A stretch of DNA of 64,000 nucleotides from Streptomyces sp. Tue6028 (GCF_002300165.1 NZ_MLCE01000015.1:1-64000); one strand, 5' to 3'. Shown: positions 52,263 to 61,078, counted from the stretch's first letter. The notes: generated from the sequence alone by a model not told the origin. Translations and numbers: made by a program.

Positions 52263-53843
52263 TCAGCGCGCCCGGCGGGCCACCGTGAAGTGGTCGACCT
52301 CTTCCCCGGTCTCCGCGATGCCCCGCACCTTCAGGGTCGCGGTCCGGCCCTTGGGCGCGGGCGTCACGTCGACCCGCAGGAACGAGTAGTTGAGGTAGCG
52401 CACACGCGACCAGGCCACCGTCTCGTTCTGCCGGCCGTCCTTGAGGTTGATGAACGAGGCGACGGAGTCGACCTCGTTCTCGTGGCCCTCGTACGACTGC
52501 GGGGCGCTGAACGCGTAGAGGCTGCGGCCCGCGGCACCCGCCGTCACATAGACGACGCCGTCGGTCTCGGGGTACGCCGTGCCGCCGATCGGCAGCTTCT
52601 TGGAGACCTCGCCCGCCTTGATGACGTCGGTGCGCTCGTACTGGTGGTTGTGGCCGTTGATGACCAGGTCCACGGTGTACTTCTCGAACAGCGGCACCCA
52701 CTCCTGGCGCACGCCCCCCTCCGAGGCGTGCGCCGTGGAGGTGCAGTACGCGCAGTGGTGGAAAAAGACGACGATGAAGTCGACGTCCTTCGACGCCCGG
52801 TAGGTCTTGAGCTGCCGCTCCAGCCACTTCGTCTGGGTTCCTCCCGAGATACCCAGGTTCGCCGGGATCTCGAAGGAGATGTCGTTGGCGTCCAGCGAGA
52901 TGACCGCCGTGTTGCCGTAGACGAAGGAGTACACGCCCGGGAGGTTCTTCGCGTCCGGGCCGTTGTCGGGGAGGCTCCAGCGGGCCTCTTCGCCGCCGTA
53001 GCCGTTGGGCGAGTACCAGGCCTCCATGTCGTGGTTGCCGTACGCCGGCATCCACGGGACCTGCTTGGCGACCGTCTCGGTCTGGGCCAGGAACTGGTCC
53101 CAGATGCGCGAGTCGAAGCCGGTGTCCTCCTTCTTGCCCGCGCCGGACGGGTCCGCGTACGCGATGTCGCCGGCGTGCAGGTGGAAGGCCGGGTTCTGGC
53201 CGAGCAGCAGGGCGTCGTTGGCGAGGCCGTGGTAGCCGACGCCCTCGTCGCCGAAGGCGGTGAAGGTGAACGGCTCGGCGTGCGCGGGGGCGGTGGTGAA
53301 GGTGCCGAGCGTGCCCAGCAGGTGGGGCTCGGCCGGGTCGAAGCCCGCGTGGCCGACGCCGTAGTAATAGGTCTTGCCGGGGCGCAGGTGGGTGAGCTGG
53401 GCGTGCAGGTAGTACTGGGTGTGGTCGCCGCTGGCGCCGACGCCCGCCGGGGTGTGGAGGGTGCGGACCTCGGCCTCGATCTTGCGGGAGAGGTCCCAGG
53501 GGTGGGCGCCGATGCGGATGTACGGCTTCTTCACCGCGGCGGGGACCTGCCAGGAGACCGTGATCTCGGTGCGCGGGTCGTTGCCGTAGGCGAGGTGGCG
53601 GCCGAAGGGGGCGACGAGCGCGCCGTCGACCGTCTCGGTGCTCGCGGCCGTCCGCTGGGTGGGGACCGCGGCCTGTGCGACGGCGCCCGGCACGAAGGCA
53701 CCGCCCGCGACGGCGCCGAGGGTGACGGCGCCGCCTCTGATCATGTTGCGCCGGGAGAACTTGGCGCGGAGGTACTCGTGCTGCTCGGCCATGGTCATGC
53801 GCTCGGCGAGCTGCTCCGGTACGCCCATACGTGGAGTGTCCAT
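52263..53843 (-). CDS. Tat-exported purple acid phosphatase-like metallophosphoesterase
   Basis: 526 residues from the ATG at 53843; the frame extends another 70 codons without support. The N-terminal signal FSRRNMIRGGAVTLGAVAGG has twin arginines (Tat). A fibronectin-III-like domain (about 75-180) precedes the metal domain. Five metal-binding blocks are visible: FTAFGDEGV, HLHAGDIAYAD, MPAYGNHDME, VVFFHHCAYC and INGHNHQYERTD. This set matches plant-type purple acid phosphatases, with an Fe/Zn or Fe/Mn centre. It hydrolyses phosphomonoesters outside the cell. The upstream region has an 18-bp palindrome; no clear PHO box. Confidence 0.92.
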   Translation of the reverse strand: MDTPRMGVPEQLAERMTMAEQHEYLRAKFSRRNMIRGGAVTLGAVAGGAFVPGAVAQAAVPTQRTAASTETVDGALVAPFGRHLAYGNDPRTEITVSWQVPAAVKKPYIRIGAHPWDLSRKIEAEVRTLHTPAGVGASGDHTQYYLHAQLTHLRPGKTYYYGVGHAGFDPAEPHLLGTLGTFTTAPAHAEPFTFTAFGDEGVGYHGLANDALLLGQNPAFHLHAGDIAYADPSGAGKKEDTGFDSRIWDQFLAQTETVAKQVPWMPAYGNHDMEAWYSPNGYGGEEARWSLPDNGPDAKNLPGVYSFVYGNTAVISLDANDISFEIPANLGISGGTQTKWLERQLKTYRASKDVDFIVVFFHHCAYCTSTAHASEGGVRQEWVPLFEKYTVDLVINGHNHQYERTDVIKAGEVSKKLPIGGTAYPETDGVVYVTAGAAGRSLYAFSAPQSYEGHENEVDSVASFINLKDGRQNETVAWSRVRYLNYSFLRVDVTPAPKGRTATLKVRGIAETGEEVDHFTVARRAR

Positions 53844-53934
53844 GGCTCGAAAAGTTGCTCCCGGCAATCGACGTGGCGCAAGACACAGGATGGACAGCTT
53901 CCGAACAGACCACCATAAGAGTTTCAACACAGTG

Positions 53935-53952
53935 CTGCCCGATATCGGGCAG
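53935..53952. promoter_or_regulatory. 18-bp perfect palindrome in a divergent promoter region
   Basis: CTGCCCGATATCGGGCAG (53935-53952) is fully self-complementary. It sits about 90 bases before the phosphatase ATG (minus) and 41 before the GTG of the small gene (plus). A dimeric regulator could bind here; the regulator is unknown. Confidence 0.6.
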
Positions 53953-53992
53953 GATTCTTGCGGATCGCTTTCCGGTACCCCAGGATCATCGG

Positions 53993-54250
53993 GTGCACGA
54001 CGAACTTGTTGATCATCTGACGCGGTCCACGCCCCTGAACCGGGGCGAGGCACTGCGGGTGGTCCAGGACGTGCTCGCCTACTTCGACGAGACGACCGAG
54101 GATTACGTCCGTCGCCGCCACCGCGAGCTCCAGGGCCAGGGCCTGGTGAACGCGTCGATCTTCGAACGGATCGAGGCGGACCTGAAGTACCGCGCGGTCG
54201 CGCCGCCGGAGCTCACCCTCCGCCAGCTGCGCCGCATCGTCTACGGCTGA
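53993..54250 (+). CDS. Small hypothetical protein upstream of glmS
   Basis: 85 residues from a GTG at 53993 with AGGA 8 nt upstream. All-helical in appearance (NRGEALRVVQDVLAYFDE, ETTEDYVRRRHRELQGQGL, ELTLRQLRRIVYG), soluble, no signal. I recognise no family. It ends 50 bases before glmS on the same strand, so the two may be co-transcribed. It is divergent from the purple acid phosphatase gene. Confidence 0.65.
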   Translation: MHDELVDHLTRSTPLNRGEALRVVQDVLAYFDETTEDYVRRRHRELQGQGLVNASIFERIEADLKYRAVAPPELTLRQLRRIVYG

Positions 54251-54300
54251 GTGCCGGGCGAGAACAGAACTGAACGACCGAGGGACAGAGGTACTCCTGT

Positions 54301-56118
54301 ATGTGCGGAATCGTCGGATACATCGGCAGGCGTGACGTGGCGCCGCTGCTGCTCGAAGGCCTCCAGCGCCTGGAGTACCGCGGCTACGACTCGGCGGGCA
54401 TCGTCGTCACGGCCCCCAAGTCGGCCGGCCTGAAGATGGTCAAGGCCAAGGGCCGGGTCCGCGACCTGGAGGCCAAGGTCCCCGCACGCTTCAAGGGCAC
54501 CACCGGCATCGCGCACACCCGCTGGGCCACCCACGGCGCCCCCTCCGACGTGAACGCGCACCCGCACATGTCCGCCGACAACAAGGTCGCGGTCGTCCAC
54601 AACGGCATCATCGACAACGCCGCCGAGCTGCGCCGGAAGCTCGAAGCGGACGGCGTGGAGTTCCTCTCCGAGACCGACACCGAGGTCCTCACCCACCTGA
54701 TCGCCCGCTCGCAGGCCGAGAAGCTGGAGGACAAGGTCCGCGAGACCCTCCGGGTGGTCGAGGGCACCTACGGCATCGCGGTGATGCACGCCGACTTCTC
54801 CGACCGCATCGTGGTGGCCCGCAACGGCTCCCCGGTCGTGCTCGGCATCGGCGAGAAGGAGATGTTCGTCGCATCGGACATCGCCGCCCTGGTCGCCCAC
54901 ACCCGGCAGATAGTGACGCTGGACGACGGCGAGATGGCCACCCTCAAGGCCGACGACTTCCGCACGTACACCACCGAGGGCACCCGCACGACGGCCGAGC
55001 CGACCACCGTGGAGTGGGAGGCGGCCTCGTACGACATGGGCGGCCACGACACCTACATGCACAAGGAGATCCACGAGCAGGCCGACGCCGTGGACCGCGT
55101 GCTGCGCGGCCGTATCGACGACCGGTTCTCCACCGTGCACCTCGGCGGCCTGAACCTGGACGCCCGCGAGGCGCGCCAGATCCGCCGCGTGAAGATCCTC
55201 GGCTGCGGCACCTCGTACCACGCGGGCATGATCGGCGCCCAGATGATCGAGGAGCTGGCCCGCATCCCCGCGGACGCCGAGCCCGCCTCCGAGTTCCGCT
55301 ACCGCAACGCCGTGGTCGACCCCGACACGCTGTACGTCGCGGTCTCCCAGTCCGGTGAGACGTACGACGTGCTGGCGGCCGTCCAGGAGCTGAAGCGCAA
55401 GGGCGCCCGGGTCCTCGGCGTCGTCAACGTCGTGGGCAGCGCCATCGCCCGCGAGGCGGACGGCGGCATGTACGTCCACGCGGGTCCCGAGGTCTGCGTG
55501 GTGTCGACCAAGTGCTTCACGAACACCACCGTCGCCTTCGCGCTGCTCGCGCTGCACCTCGGCCGCACCCGTGACCTGTCCGTGCGCGACGGCAAGCGGA
55601 TCATCGAGGGCCTGCGCAAACTGCCCGCCCAGATCTCCGAGATCCTCGAGCAGGAGGACGAGATCAAGAAGCTGGCCGAGGAGTACGCCGAGGCCCGCTC
55701 GATGCTCTTCATCGGCCGCGTCCGGGGCTACCCGGTGGCCCGCGAGGCCTCCCTGAAGCTCAAGGAGGTCTCCTACATCCACGCCGAGGCCTACCCGGCC
55801 TCCGAGCTCAAGCACGGCCCGCTGGCGCTCATCGAGCCCGCCCTGCCGACGGTCGCGATCGTCCCCGACGACGACCTCCTGGAGAAGAACCGCGCCGCCC
55901 TGGAGGAGATCAAGGCCCGCAGCGGCAGGATCCTCGCCGTGGCGCACCAGGAGCAGGAGAAGGCCGACCAGACGATCGTGGTGCCGAAGAACGAGGACGA
56001 GCTCGACCCGATCCTCATGGGCATCCCGCTCCAGCTCCTCGCCTACCACACGGCGCTGGCCCTGGGCCGGGACATCGACAAGCCGCGGAACCTGGCGAAG
56101 TCGGTCACCGTCGAGTAG
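54301..56118 (+). CDS. glmS: Glutamine--fructose-6-phosphate aminotransferase
   Basis: 605 residues. Class II glutaminase at the N-terminus: MCGIVGYIGRRD with Cys2 nucleophile, GTTGIAHTRWATHGAPSD, then two SIS isomerase domains from about 285 (ILGCGTSYHAGMIGAQMIEE, AVSQSGETYDVLAAVQELKR; second at about 455). The C-terminus DKPRNLAKSVTVE is canonical. It makes glucosamine-6-phosphate, the entry point to UDP-GlcNAc and peptidoglycan. No glmS ribozyme is visible in the 50-base leader. Streptomyces usually has a second copy. GGGACAGAGG precedes the ATG. Confidence 0.96.
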   Translation: MCGIVGYIGRRDVAPLLLEGLQRLEYRGYDSAGIVVTAPKSAGLKMVKAKGRVRDLEAKVPARFKGTTGIAHTRWATHGAPSDVNAHPHMSADNKVAVVHNGIIDNAAELRRKLEADGVEFLSETDTEVLTHLIARSQAEKLEDKVRETLRVVEGTYGIAVMHADFSDRIVVARNGSPVVLGIGEKEMFVASDIAALVAHTRQIVTLDDGEMATLKADDFRTYTTEGTRTTAEPTTVEWEAASYDMGGHDTYMHKEIHEQADAVDRVLRGRIDDRFSTVHLGGLNLDAREARQIRRVKILGCGTSYHAGMIGAQMIEELARIPADAEPASEFRYRNAVVDPDTLYVAVSQSGETYDVLAAVQELKRKGARVLGVVNVVGSAIAREADGGMYVHAGPEVCVVSTKCFTNTTVAFALLALHLGRTRDLSVRDGKRIIEGLRKLPAQISEILEQEDEIKKLAEEYAEARSMLFIGRVRGYPVAREASLKLKEVSYIHAEAYPASELKHGPLALIEPALPTVAIVPDDDLLEKNRAALEEIKARSGRILAVAHQEQEKADQTIVVPKNEDELDPILMGIPLQLLAYHTALALGRDIDKPRNLAKSVTVE

Positions 56119-56153
56119 ACCCTCCGTCAACTCCCCGGCCGGCGGCCGGACAT

Positions 56154-56194
56154 GAACGATCCCTGTGCGTGCCACCCGCGCACAGGGATCGTTC
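56154..56194. terminator. Terminator hairpin downstream of glmS
   Basis: GAACGATCCCTGTGCG (56154-56169) pairs with CGCACAGGGATCGTTC (56179-56194), 16 perfect pairs around a 9-nt loop, followed by TTCC. Shared by glmS and the convergent transporter gene. Confidence 0.85.
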
Positions 56195-56237
56195 TTCCAA
56201 GGGCCGGAGCCGCCCAAAACCCCGGCCCGCGCCTGGC

Positions 56238-56801
56238 TCAGCCGGTGGCCGTCACCCCCCGGCCGGCGGCGCGTCGCGGAAGCGTGGTGGGCCAGTGGGC
56301 GAGGGCCGCGGTGGCGGCGTACCAGGCGACCGCCCCTGCCGCCACGGCGAACCAGCCGCCCGCCTTGGTGAGGCTGCCGCTGTCCGCGAACCGGGCGACG
56401 GCGAGGAGCAGCAGGGAGACGAAGAACAGCCCGTAGGTGCCCTGGCCGAGCGTGTCGCCGCCGGCGAGCGTCAAGGAGAGCGCCACCAGGGCGAACAGGA
56501 GCAGGAAGAGTCCCGCGGCATTGTCGGAGATCTGGTTCCCGGCCGAGACGGCCCAGGTGAACCACAGGGCGCCGAGCGCCGAGAAGGCCGTGCCGTTCGC
56601 CGCGTCGCGGTCACGGAAGGCCAGCAGACCGGCGACGAAGAGCGCAACGCCGCCTACGTAGTGGGCCAGTGATACGGCGTCAGCCGCCGTCACGCCGTCG
56701 ATCACGTCGGTGGACCCGAGGCCGAAGGCCAACAGGGTGATTCCCAGGGCGAGTCGGCCGACGGTCGTGGTGGTGCTTCCCGCAGAGACGTCGTTGTCCA
56801 C
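56238..56801 (-). CDS. GPR1/FUN34/YaaH-type acetate-succinate transporter
   Basis: 187 residues with six hydrophobic helices, the size of the SatP/YaaH family. Family signatures: LGITLLAFGLGSTDVIDG (helix 1), AHYVGGVALFVAGLLAFRD, and GTAFSALGALWFTWAVSAGN. The NPAPLGL motif is replaced by a divergent sequence, so this is a distant branch. It probably moves acetate or succinate with protons. Convergent with glmS; upstream gap of 150 bases to the universal stress protein gene. Confidence 0.8.
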   Translation of the reverse strand: MDNDVSAGSTTTTVGRLALGITLLAFGLGSTDVIDGVTAADAVSLAHYVGGVALFVAGLLAFRDRDAANGTAFSALGALWFTWAVSAGNQISDNAAGLFLLLFALVALSLTLAGGDTLGQGTYGLFFVSLLLLAVARFADSGSLTKAGGWFAVAAGAVAWYAATAALAHWPTTLPRRAAGRGVTATG

Positions 56802-56951
56802 GGCGGGCTCCCTTCAGGCATGTGCAGTTGTGCGGTGAGCGATATATGCCCTTCACAAGGGCACAAACACCTCTACGCGCGGGTAGTTTCACGCTGCACA
56901 GCAGGAGCACCGCACGGTCCCGGGGCTCATCTCACCTGGGACGACGGCGAG

Positions 56952-57479
56952 TTACGGAATGACGACGACGGGCCGCTGCGCGCGCTTGGCGAGCCGGCCG
57001 GCCACCGAGCCGAAGATGCGCCCGACGATGCCGTGCGTGGAGCCGACGACGATGGCGTCCGCCTCGTACTCCCGGCCCACCTCTTCGAGCTCGTGGCAGA
57101 TGTCACCACCGCGCTCGACGAGGATCCACGGCACCTCGGCCAGATACTCGGCGCAGGCCAGCTCCAGCCCCAGCACCTCGGTGCGGTGGTCCGGCACGTC
57201 GACGAAGACCGGTGGCTCGCAGCCCGCCCACACGGTGGTCGGCAGCCGGTTGGCGACGTGCACGATGATCAGGCCGGAGCCGGAGCGGTGGGCCATGCCG
57301 ATCGCGTAGGCGAGGGCGCGCTCACTGGACGTCGAACCGTCGAAGCCGACGACGACACCGTGCTTGAAGGCGGGATCGCAGGACTGGCGGGGTTCTTCCG
57401 CCGCCAGGGGCTCGGCAGCCGTGGGGTCGGCGAGCGGGCGCTTGCGGTTCGCGGGATCGAAGAATTCGTGACCGGCCAT
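56952..57479 (-). CDS. Universal stress protein
   Basis: 175 residues from the ATG at 57479; the longer open frame crosses the promoter region. A 40-residue N-terminal extension precedes a single USP domain: HGVVVGFDGSTSSERALAYA (nucleotide-binding loop) and C-terminal VVGSTHGIVGRIFGSVAGRL with the G-x2-G-x9-GS ATP motif. It likely binds ATP and dimerises. A TACCC-N4-GGGTA palindrome lies about 80 bases upstream. Stress-survival role by family; specific function unknown. Confidence 0.88.
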   Translation of the reverse strand: MAGHEFFDPANRKRPLADPTAAEPLAAEEPRQSCDPAFKHGVVVGFDGSTSSERALAYAIGMAHRSGSGLIIVHVANRLPTTVWAGCEPPVFVDVPDHRTEVLGLELACAEYLAEVPWILVERGGDICHELEEVGREYEADAIVVGSTHGIVGRIFGSVAGRLAKRAQRPVVVIP

Positions 57480-57886
57480 GGGTATCTCGGCGTTTGGATC
57501 CTCGTGGTGGGGACGACGTGCGGCAGAGCAGTGTCCGGGAATCATCTTCCCAACCCCATACCCCCAAGGGTACGGCGGCACGCCTCCTCTGCCCAGATCC
57601 CGCGCGCGCTGTGCGGCGTTCCCCGGAGCATGCATGAGAGGCGCCCGTAACGCAATGGTTGCTGCCCCGTACAGGCGGTTTGCGCAGGGTTCACCCGGCG
57701 ACGGGGACTTTTCTCGTGGTACGGCCGCGATCTCCCGGGACGAGGTACGCATACCGGGCAGTGACCGGCCGGTCGAACACGCGTTGAACAGAAGAGCCAC
57801 CGCCACGGACAGCATGGAGAGCGGACGGCCGGCCCCCGGACCGCGCCGCTCGCCATGGGGAGCACTGGAGCACTAGGGAGCAGAGC
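57480..57886. promoter_or_regulatory. 407-base divergent region with TACCC-CCAA-GGGTA palindrome
   Basis: No gene is supported. TACCCCCAAGGGTA (57559-57572) is a perfect interrupted palindrome resembling copper-sensing CsoR operators. A single PHO-like unit, GTTCACCCGGC (57689-57699), has only a weak neighbour. The + strand gene at 57887 has GGGAG at 57876-57880 as ribosome site. Confidence 0.45.
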
Positions 57887-58399
57887 GTGCCCGGACCCGA
57901 GACCGCGCCCCATCCCTCCCCCGGGGCGCACTCCCCGTCACCGTCGGCGCCGGACACGGCGAGCGACGTGGTGCGCTGGGCCGCCTTCAGCTGCGTCCTG
58001 GTCCCCGTGATCCTCGTCTGGTTCGGTGCCTCGCTCGCGGGTGCGACCGGGACGGCCCTGGGGCTGGCCGCCGTGACCGGCGCCTGCCGGCTGCTGATGA
58101 GACAGTCCGAGCGGGGCGCGGCACGGCTGCGCGCCGCGGAACGGGACGCGCGGCCCGCCGGGCAGCGGTCCGCACCGCGCGGCCGGCACGGCAGGGCCGC
58201 GTCGGCCACCGTGGCCGAACCGCGCGGCGGCGGGGGCCCGGAGCGGCCGGCCCGCCCGCCCGGCGGGGTCCGGCCGGGCGTGATGCCCGATCCACGGGGC
58301 AGGAGCGGAACGGGCACCGTGGCCGATCTGCGCGGCTGGAGTGGCACCGGGGCGCACAGAGGCGGTCGGCGCGGTACGGGAAACAAGCCGGTTGACTGA
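57887..58399 (+). CDS. Hypothetical membrane protein upstream of adpA
   Basis: 170 residues from a GTG with GGGAGCAGAGC upstream. A Pro/Ser-rich N-terminus is followed by two hydrophobic helices (VVRWAAFSCVLVPVILVWFG and ATGTALGLAAVTGACRLLM, about 27-75), then a basic, low-complexity Arg/Gly/Pro C-terminus with repeated LRGWSGTG / DPRGRSGTG motifs. No family recognised. Its stop codon lies inside an A-factor-receptor-like element that precedes adpA, so the two genes are tightly packed. Confidence 0.7.
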   Translation: MPGPETAPHPSPGAHSPSPSAPDTASDVVRWAAFSCVLVPVILVWFGASLAGATGTALGLAAVTGACRLLMRQSERGAARLRAAERDARPAGQRSAPRGRHGRAASATVAEPRGGGGPERPARPPGGVRPGVMPDPRGRSGTGTVADLRGWSGTGAHRGGRRGTGNKPVD

Positions 58400-58408
58400 C
58401 CGGTTTGT
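58383..58408. promoter_or_regulatory. Putative gamma-butyrolactone receptor site (ARE) upstream of adpA
   Basis: ACAAGCCGGT (58383-58392) and ACCGGTTTGT (58399-58408) are inverted arms with one mismatch around TTGACT. The arm matches the streptomycete ArpA/AfsA-receptor half site. In S. griseus ArpA represses adpA through such an element. TTGACT in its centre could be a -35, but no -10 is found at 17 nt. Confidence 0.6.
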
Positions 58409-58773
58409 GCGCACGCCCCCGGTACTTTTCAGCCAACTTCTGGGAACCGCCCCTCCCTTGCCCGAACGACCCCCCAACCCCCGTTCGACCTGCACCGAAA
58501 GGGTCCTGGGCGGCTCGCGCACCCTACGTGGATTGGCCACTGCCACGAGGCGCACTTCCCTGCACGGCCCACGAGTGCAACGCTTCGTGATCGAATGCTT
58601 TACGCCAAGTTGCCATGTCGACATTCTGCGGAGTACCGAACTGGTCACCTTGGCGCTACGCGACACAGTAGATTCGATCTTGTCTTACGGCGGGGGACTC
58701 GTGCAGGACCGAGGGGAAACGTGCAGGAGCGACACAACCGAGGAGCCGCGACCACCGAGGGGGGCTTAGCAGG
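58409..58773 (+). promoter_or_regulatory. Long untranslated leader and promoter region of adpA
   Basis: 365 bases without a supported gene. TAGATT (58669-58674) is a plausible -10 about 100 bases before the ATG; the -35 is poor. Long regulatory leaders are a known trait of adpA. No perfect AdpA site is claimed. AGGGG precedes the ATG loosely. Confidence 0.5.
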
Positions 58774-60018
58774 ATGAGCCACGACTCCACTGCCGCGCCG
58801 GAAGCCGCGGCCCGGAAGCTTTCCGGGCGACGCCGCAAGGAGATCGTCGCGGTGCTGCTGTTCAGCGGCGGCCCCATCTTCGAGAGTTCCATACCGCTGT
58901 CGGTGTTCGGGATTGACCGCCAGGACGCCGGCGTACCGCGCTACCGACTTCTGGTGAGCGCGGGCGAGGAAGGCCCGCTGCGGACCACAGGGGGCCTGGA
59001 ACTCACCGCACCACATGGCCTGGAAGCGATCTCCCGGGCAGGCACGGTCGTCGTGCCCGCCTGGCGGTCGATCACCTCGCCACCACCGGAGGAGGCGCTC
59101 GACGCACTGCGGCGAGCGCACGAGGAGGGCGCCCGCATCGTCGGGCTGTGCACCGGGGCCTTCGTCCTGGCGGCGGCCGGCCTGCTGGACGGACGGCCCG
59201 CCACGACCCACTGGATGTACGCGCCGACGCTGGCCAAGCGCTACCCGTCGGTGCACGTGGATCCACGGGAACTCTTCGTGGACGACGGAGACGTCCTGAC
59301 GTCGGCGGGCACGGCGGCCGGAATCGATCTCTGTCTCCACATCGTGCGGACGGACCACGGCAACGAGGCGGCGGGCGCGCTGGCCCGGCGTCTGGTGGTC
59401 CCGCCGCGCCGGAGCGGCGGGCAGGAGCGCTACCTCGACAGGTCTTTACCCGAGGAGATCGGCGCCGACCCCCTCGCGGAGGTCGTCGCCTGGGCGCTGG
59501 AGCACCTCCACGAGCAGTTCGACGTGGAGACGCTGGCGGCCCGTGCGTACATGAGCCGCCGTACCTTCGACCGCCGGTTCCGCTCGCTCACCGGGAGCGC
59601 GCCCCTGCAGTGGCTGATCACTCAGCGCGTCCTGCAGGCACAGCGCCTCCTGGAGACCTCCGACTACTCGGTCGACGAGGTCGCCGGGCGCTGCGGATTC
59701 CGCTCGCCGGTCGCCCTGCGGGGTCACTTCCGGCGCCAGCTCGGCTCGTCCCCGGCCGCGTACCGGGCGGCGTACCGCGCCCGCAGGCCGCAGGCCGAGC
59801 GCCCGTCCGACGTGGACGGCTCGGCGGGACCGCTCGGGCCGCCACCGGTCGTGCACCAGGACAGCCCGGTCCCGATGCAGACGCGCCGTACGGCGACGGC
59901 CGGCGCCCTGGGCCCGACCGCGTCGGCCGCGGCACTGGGCCCCGACCCGGGCAAGCACGGCCAGGAGCTGTACGCGGGAGGCAGGCCCAGCCTGCCCGGG
60001 CAGCGCAGCGCGCCCTAG
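58774..60018 (+). CDS. adpA: AraC-family developmental regulator AdpA (BldH)
   Basis: 414 residues. The N-terminal DJ-1/glutamine-amidotransferase-like domain includes [20 protein letters not shown] (about 125). Two AraC HTH motifs lie near 255-345 ([20 protein letters not shown] and [20 protein letters not shown]). A TTA leucine codon at 59446-59448 (codon 225) sits in the linker just before the HTH domain, so translation depends on the bldA tRNA. The C-terminal 75 residues are Pro/Ala-rich. AdpA is the pleiotropic activator of morphological development and secondary metabolism. Orthologue of SCO2792 by gene order (memory). Confidence 0.95.
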   Translation: MSHDSTAAPEAAARKLSGRRRKEIVAVLLFSGGPIFESSIPLSVFGIDRQDAGVPRYRLLVSAGEEGPLRTTGGLELTAPHGLEAISRAGTVVVPAWRSITSPPPEEALDALRRAHEEGARIVGLCTGAFVLAAAGLLDGRPATTHWMYAPTLAKRYPSVHVDPRELFVDDGDVLTSAGTAAGIDLCLHIVRTDHGNEAAGALARRLVVPPRRSGGQERYLDRSLPEEIGADPLAEVVAWALEHLHEQFDVETLAARAYMSRRTFDRRFRSLTGSAPLQWLITQRVLQAQRLLETSDYSVDEVAGRCGFRSPVALRGHFRRQLGSSPAAYRAAYRARRPQAERPSDVDGSAGPLGPPPVVHQDSPVPMQTRRTATAGALGPTASAAALGPDPGKHGQELYAGGRPSLPGQRSAP

Positions 60019-60234
60019 CCGGCCGCCGGCGGGGACGTACGTGACGGGAGGGGTCCGTGCCTTCGGGTGCGGGCCCTCTTCCGTACGCCCGCGCTCCGGA
60101 CGCCGTGCACCTGCCCTTCGGGGGCCGTCCGCCTCCCGTCAGCCCGCCGGGGCGGAACGCGGTCGCCGCGGCGGCCCGCGCTTTTCGGTGCGGGCGAGCA
60201 GGTACGGGCGGGTCCACCCGGCCGGAGCGGGCCG

Positions 60235-60250
60235 TAGGGTGAGACGTATG
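60235..60250 (+). promoter_or_regulatory. Leaderless promoter of orn
   Basis: TAGGGT (60235-60240), then GAGACGT, then ATG at 60248: exactly 7 nt, no ribosome site. The classic leaderless arrangement. Confidence 0.75.
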
Positions 60251-60850
60251 AACGATCGCATGGTGTGGATCGACTGCGAGATGACCGGGCTCTCGCTGTC
60301 GGACGACGCGCTCATCGAGGTGGCCGCGCTGGTCACCGACTCGGAGCTGAACGTGCTCGGCGAAGGCGTGGACATCGTGATCCGCCCGCCGGACGCGGCG
60401 CTGGAGACGATGCCGGACGTGGTGCGCCAGATGCACACCACCTCCGGTCTGCTCTCCGAGCTCGCCGCGGGCACGACCCTGGCGGACGCGGAGGAGCAGG
60501 TCCTCTCCTACGTACGTGAGCACGTCAAGGAGCCGGGCAAGGCCCCGCTGTGCGGCAACTCGGTGGGCACGGACCGCGGCTTCCTGCTGCGCGACATGCC
60601 GACCCTGGAGGACTACCTCCACTACCGGATCGTGGACGTCTCCTCCATCAAGGAGCTGGCCCGCCGCTGGTACCCGCGGGCGTACTTCAACAGCCCGGAG
60701 AAGAACGGCAACCACCGCGCCCTGGCCGACATCCGCGAGTCCATCGCCGAGCTCCGCTACTACCGCGAGGCGATCTTCGTCCCGCAGCCCGGCCCCGACT
60801 CGGACACCGCCCGCACCATCGCGGCGAAGCACGTCCTGCCCGCGGAATAG
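60248..60850 (+). CDS. orn: Oligoribonuclease (DEDDh exonuclease)
   Basis: 200 residues. 3-to-5 exoribonuclease of nanoRNAs and pGpG. DEDDh motifs: [20 protein letters not shown] (Exo I, Asp/Glu), [14 protein letters not shown] with Exo II Asp near 107, [17 protein letters not shown], and Exo [23 protein letters not shown] containing His and Asp. A role in sporulation is known for Streptomyces OrnA (SCO2793 by gene order). The message is probably leaderless. A hairpin terminator follows. Confidence 0.96.
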   Translation: MNDRMVWIDCEMTGLSLSDDALIEVAALVTDSELNVLGEGVDIVIRPPDAALETMPDVVRQMHTTSGLLSELAAGTTLADAEEQVLSYVREHVKEPGKAPLCGNSVGTDRGFLLRDMPTLEDYLHYRIVDVSSIKELARRWYPRAYFNSPEKNGNHRALADIRESIAELRYYREAIFVPQPGPDSDTARTIAAKHVLPAE

Positions 60851-60859
60851 CCCTGCGAC

Positions 60860-60878
60860 GGGGCCCTCCTGGGGCCCC
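60860..60878 (+). terminator. Terminator hairpin after orn
   Basis: GGGGCCC (60860-60866) pairs with GGGCCCC (60872-60878) over a 5-nt loop. Confidence 0.5.
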
Positions 60879-60914
60879 CGCAAAAGCCGTGCGCGAGCAC
60901 CCCTTCGGACCCTG

Positions 60915-60920
60915 TACACT
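60915..60920 (+). promoter_or_regulatory. Putative -10 of the tRNA-His gene
   Basis: TACACT 40 bases before the tRNA 5-prime end, followed by five T; the -35 is not clear. Confidence 0.4.
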
Positions 60921-60959
60921 TTTTCTCGGCCGGTCGGGGAAACCCAAGGACCGGTCGTG

Positions 60960-61032
60960 GTGGGTGTAGCTCAGCTGGTAGAGCACCTGGTTGTGGTCCA
61001 GGATGTCGCGGGTTCAAGTCCCGTCACTCACC
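60960..61032 (+). tRNA. tRNA-His (anticodon GTG)
   Basis: 73 nt cloverleaf: acceptor GTGGGTG/CACTCAC, D stem GCTC/GAGC, anticodon stem CCTGG/CCAGG with loop TTGTGGT giving anticodon GTG, T stem GCGGG/CCCGT with loop TTCAAGT. A G at 60959 can serve as the G-1 unique to tRNA-His, pairing with C73. CCA is not encoded. Confidence 0.97.
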
Positions 61033-61037
61033 CTGAA

Positions 61038-61078
61038 CAGTCAGCCGGTGACCTGATCGACAGGTCACCGGCTGACTG
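61038..61078. terminator. Strong hairpin after tRNA-His
   Basis: CAGTCAGCCGGTGACCTG (61038-61055) pairs perfectly over 18 bases with 61061-61078 around ATCGA. It also serves the convergent kinase-like gene. Confidence 0.9.

Noticed and set aside
52126..53918. Alternative frames inside the purple acid phosphatase gene
   Set aside because: The true frame has all five metal motifs; the others do not.
53844..53992. PHO box upstream of the purple acid phosphatase
   Set aside because: Only one degenerate unit (GTCCATCCTG-like) could be found on the minus strand; no second unit in register.
54251..54300. glmS ribozyme or other riboswitch in the glmS leader
   Set aside because: The 50-base gap is too short and has no conserved core.
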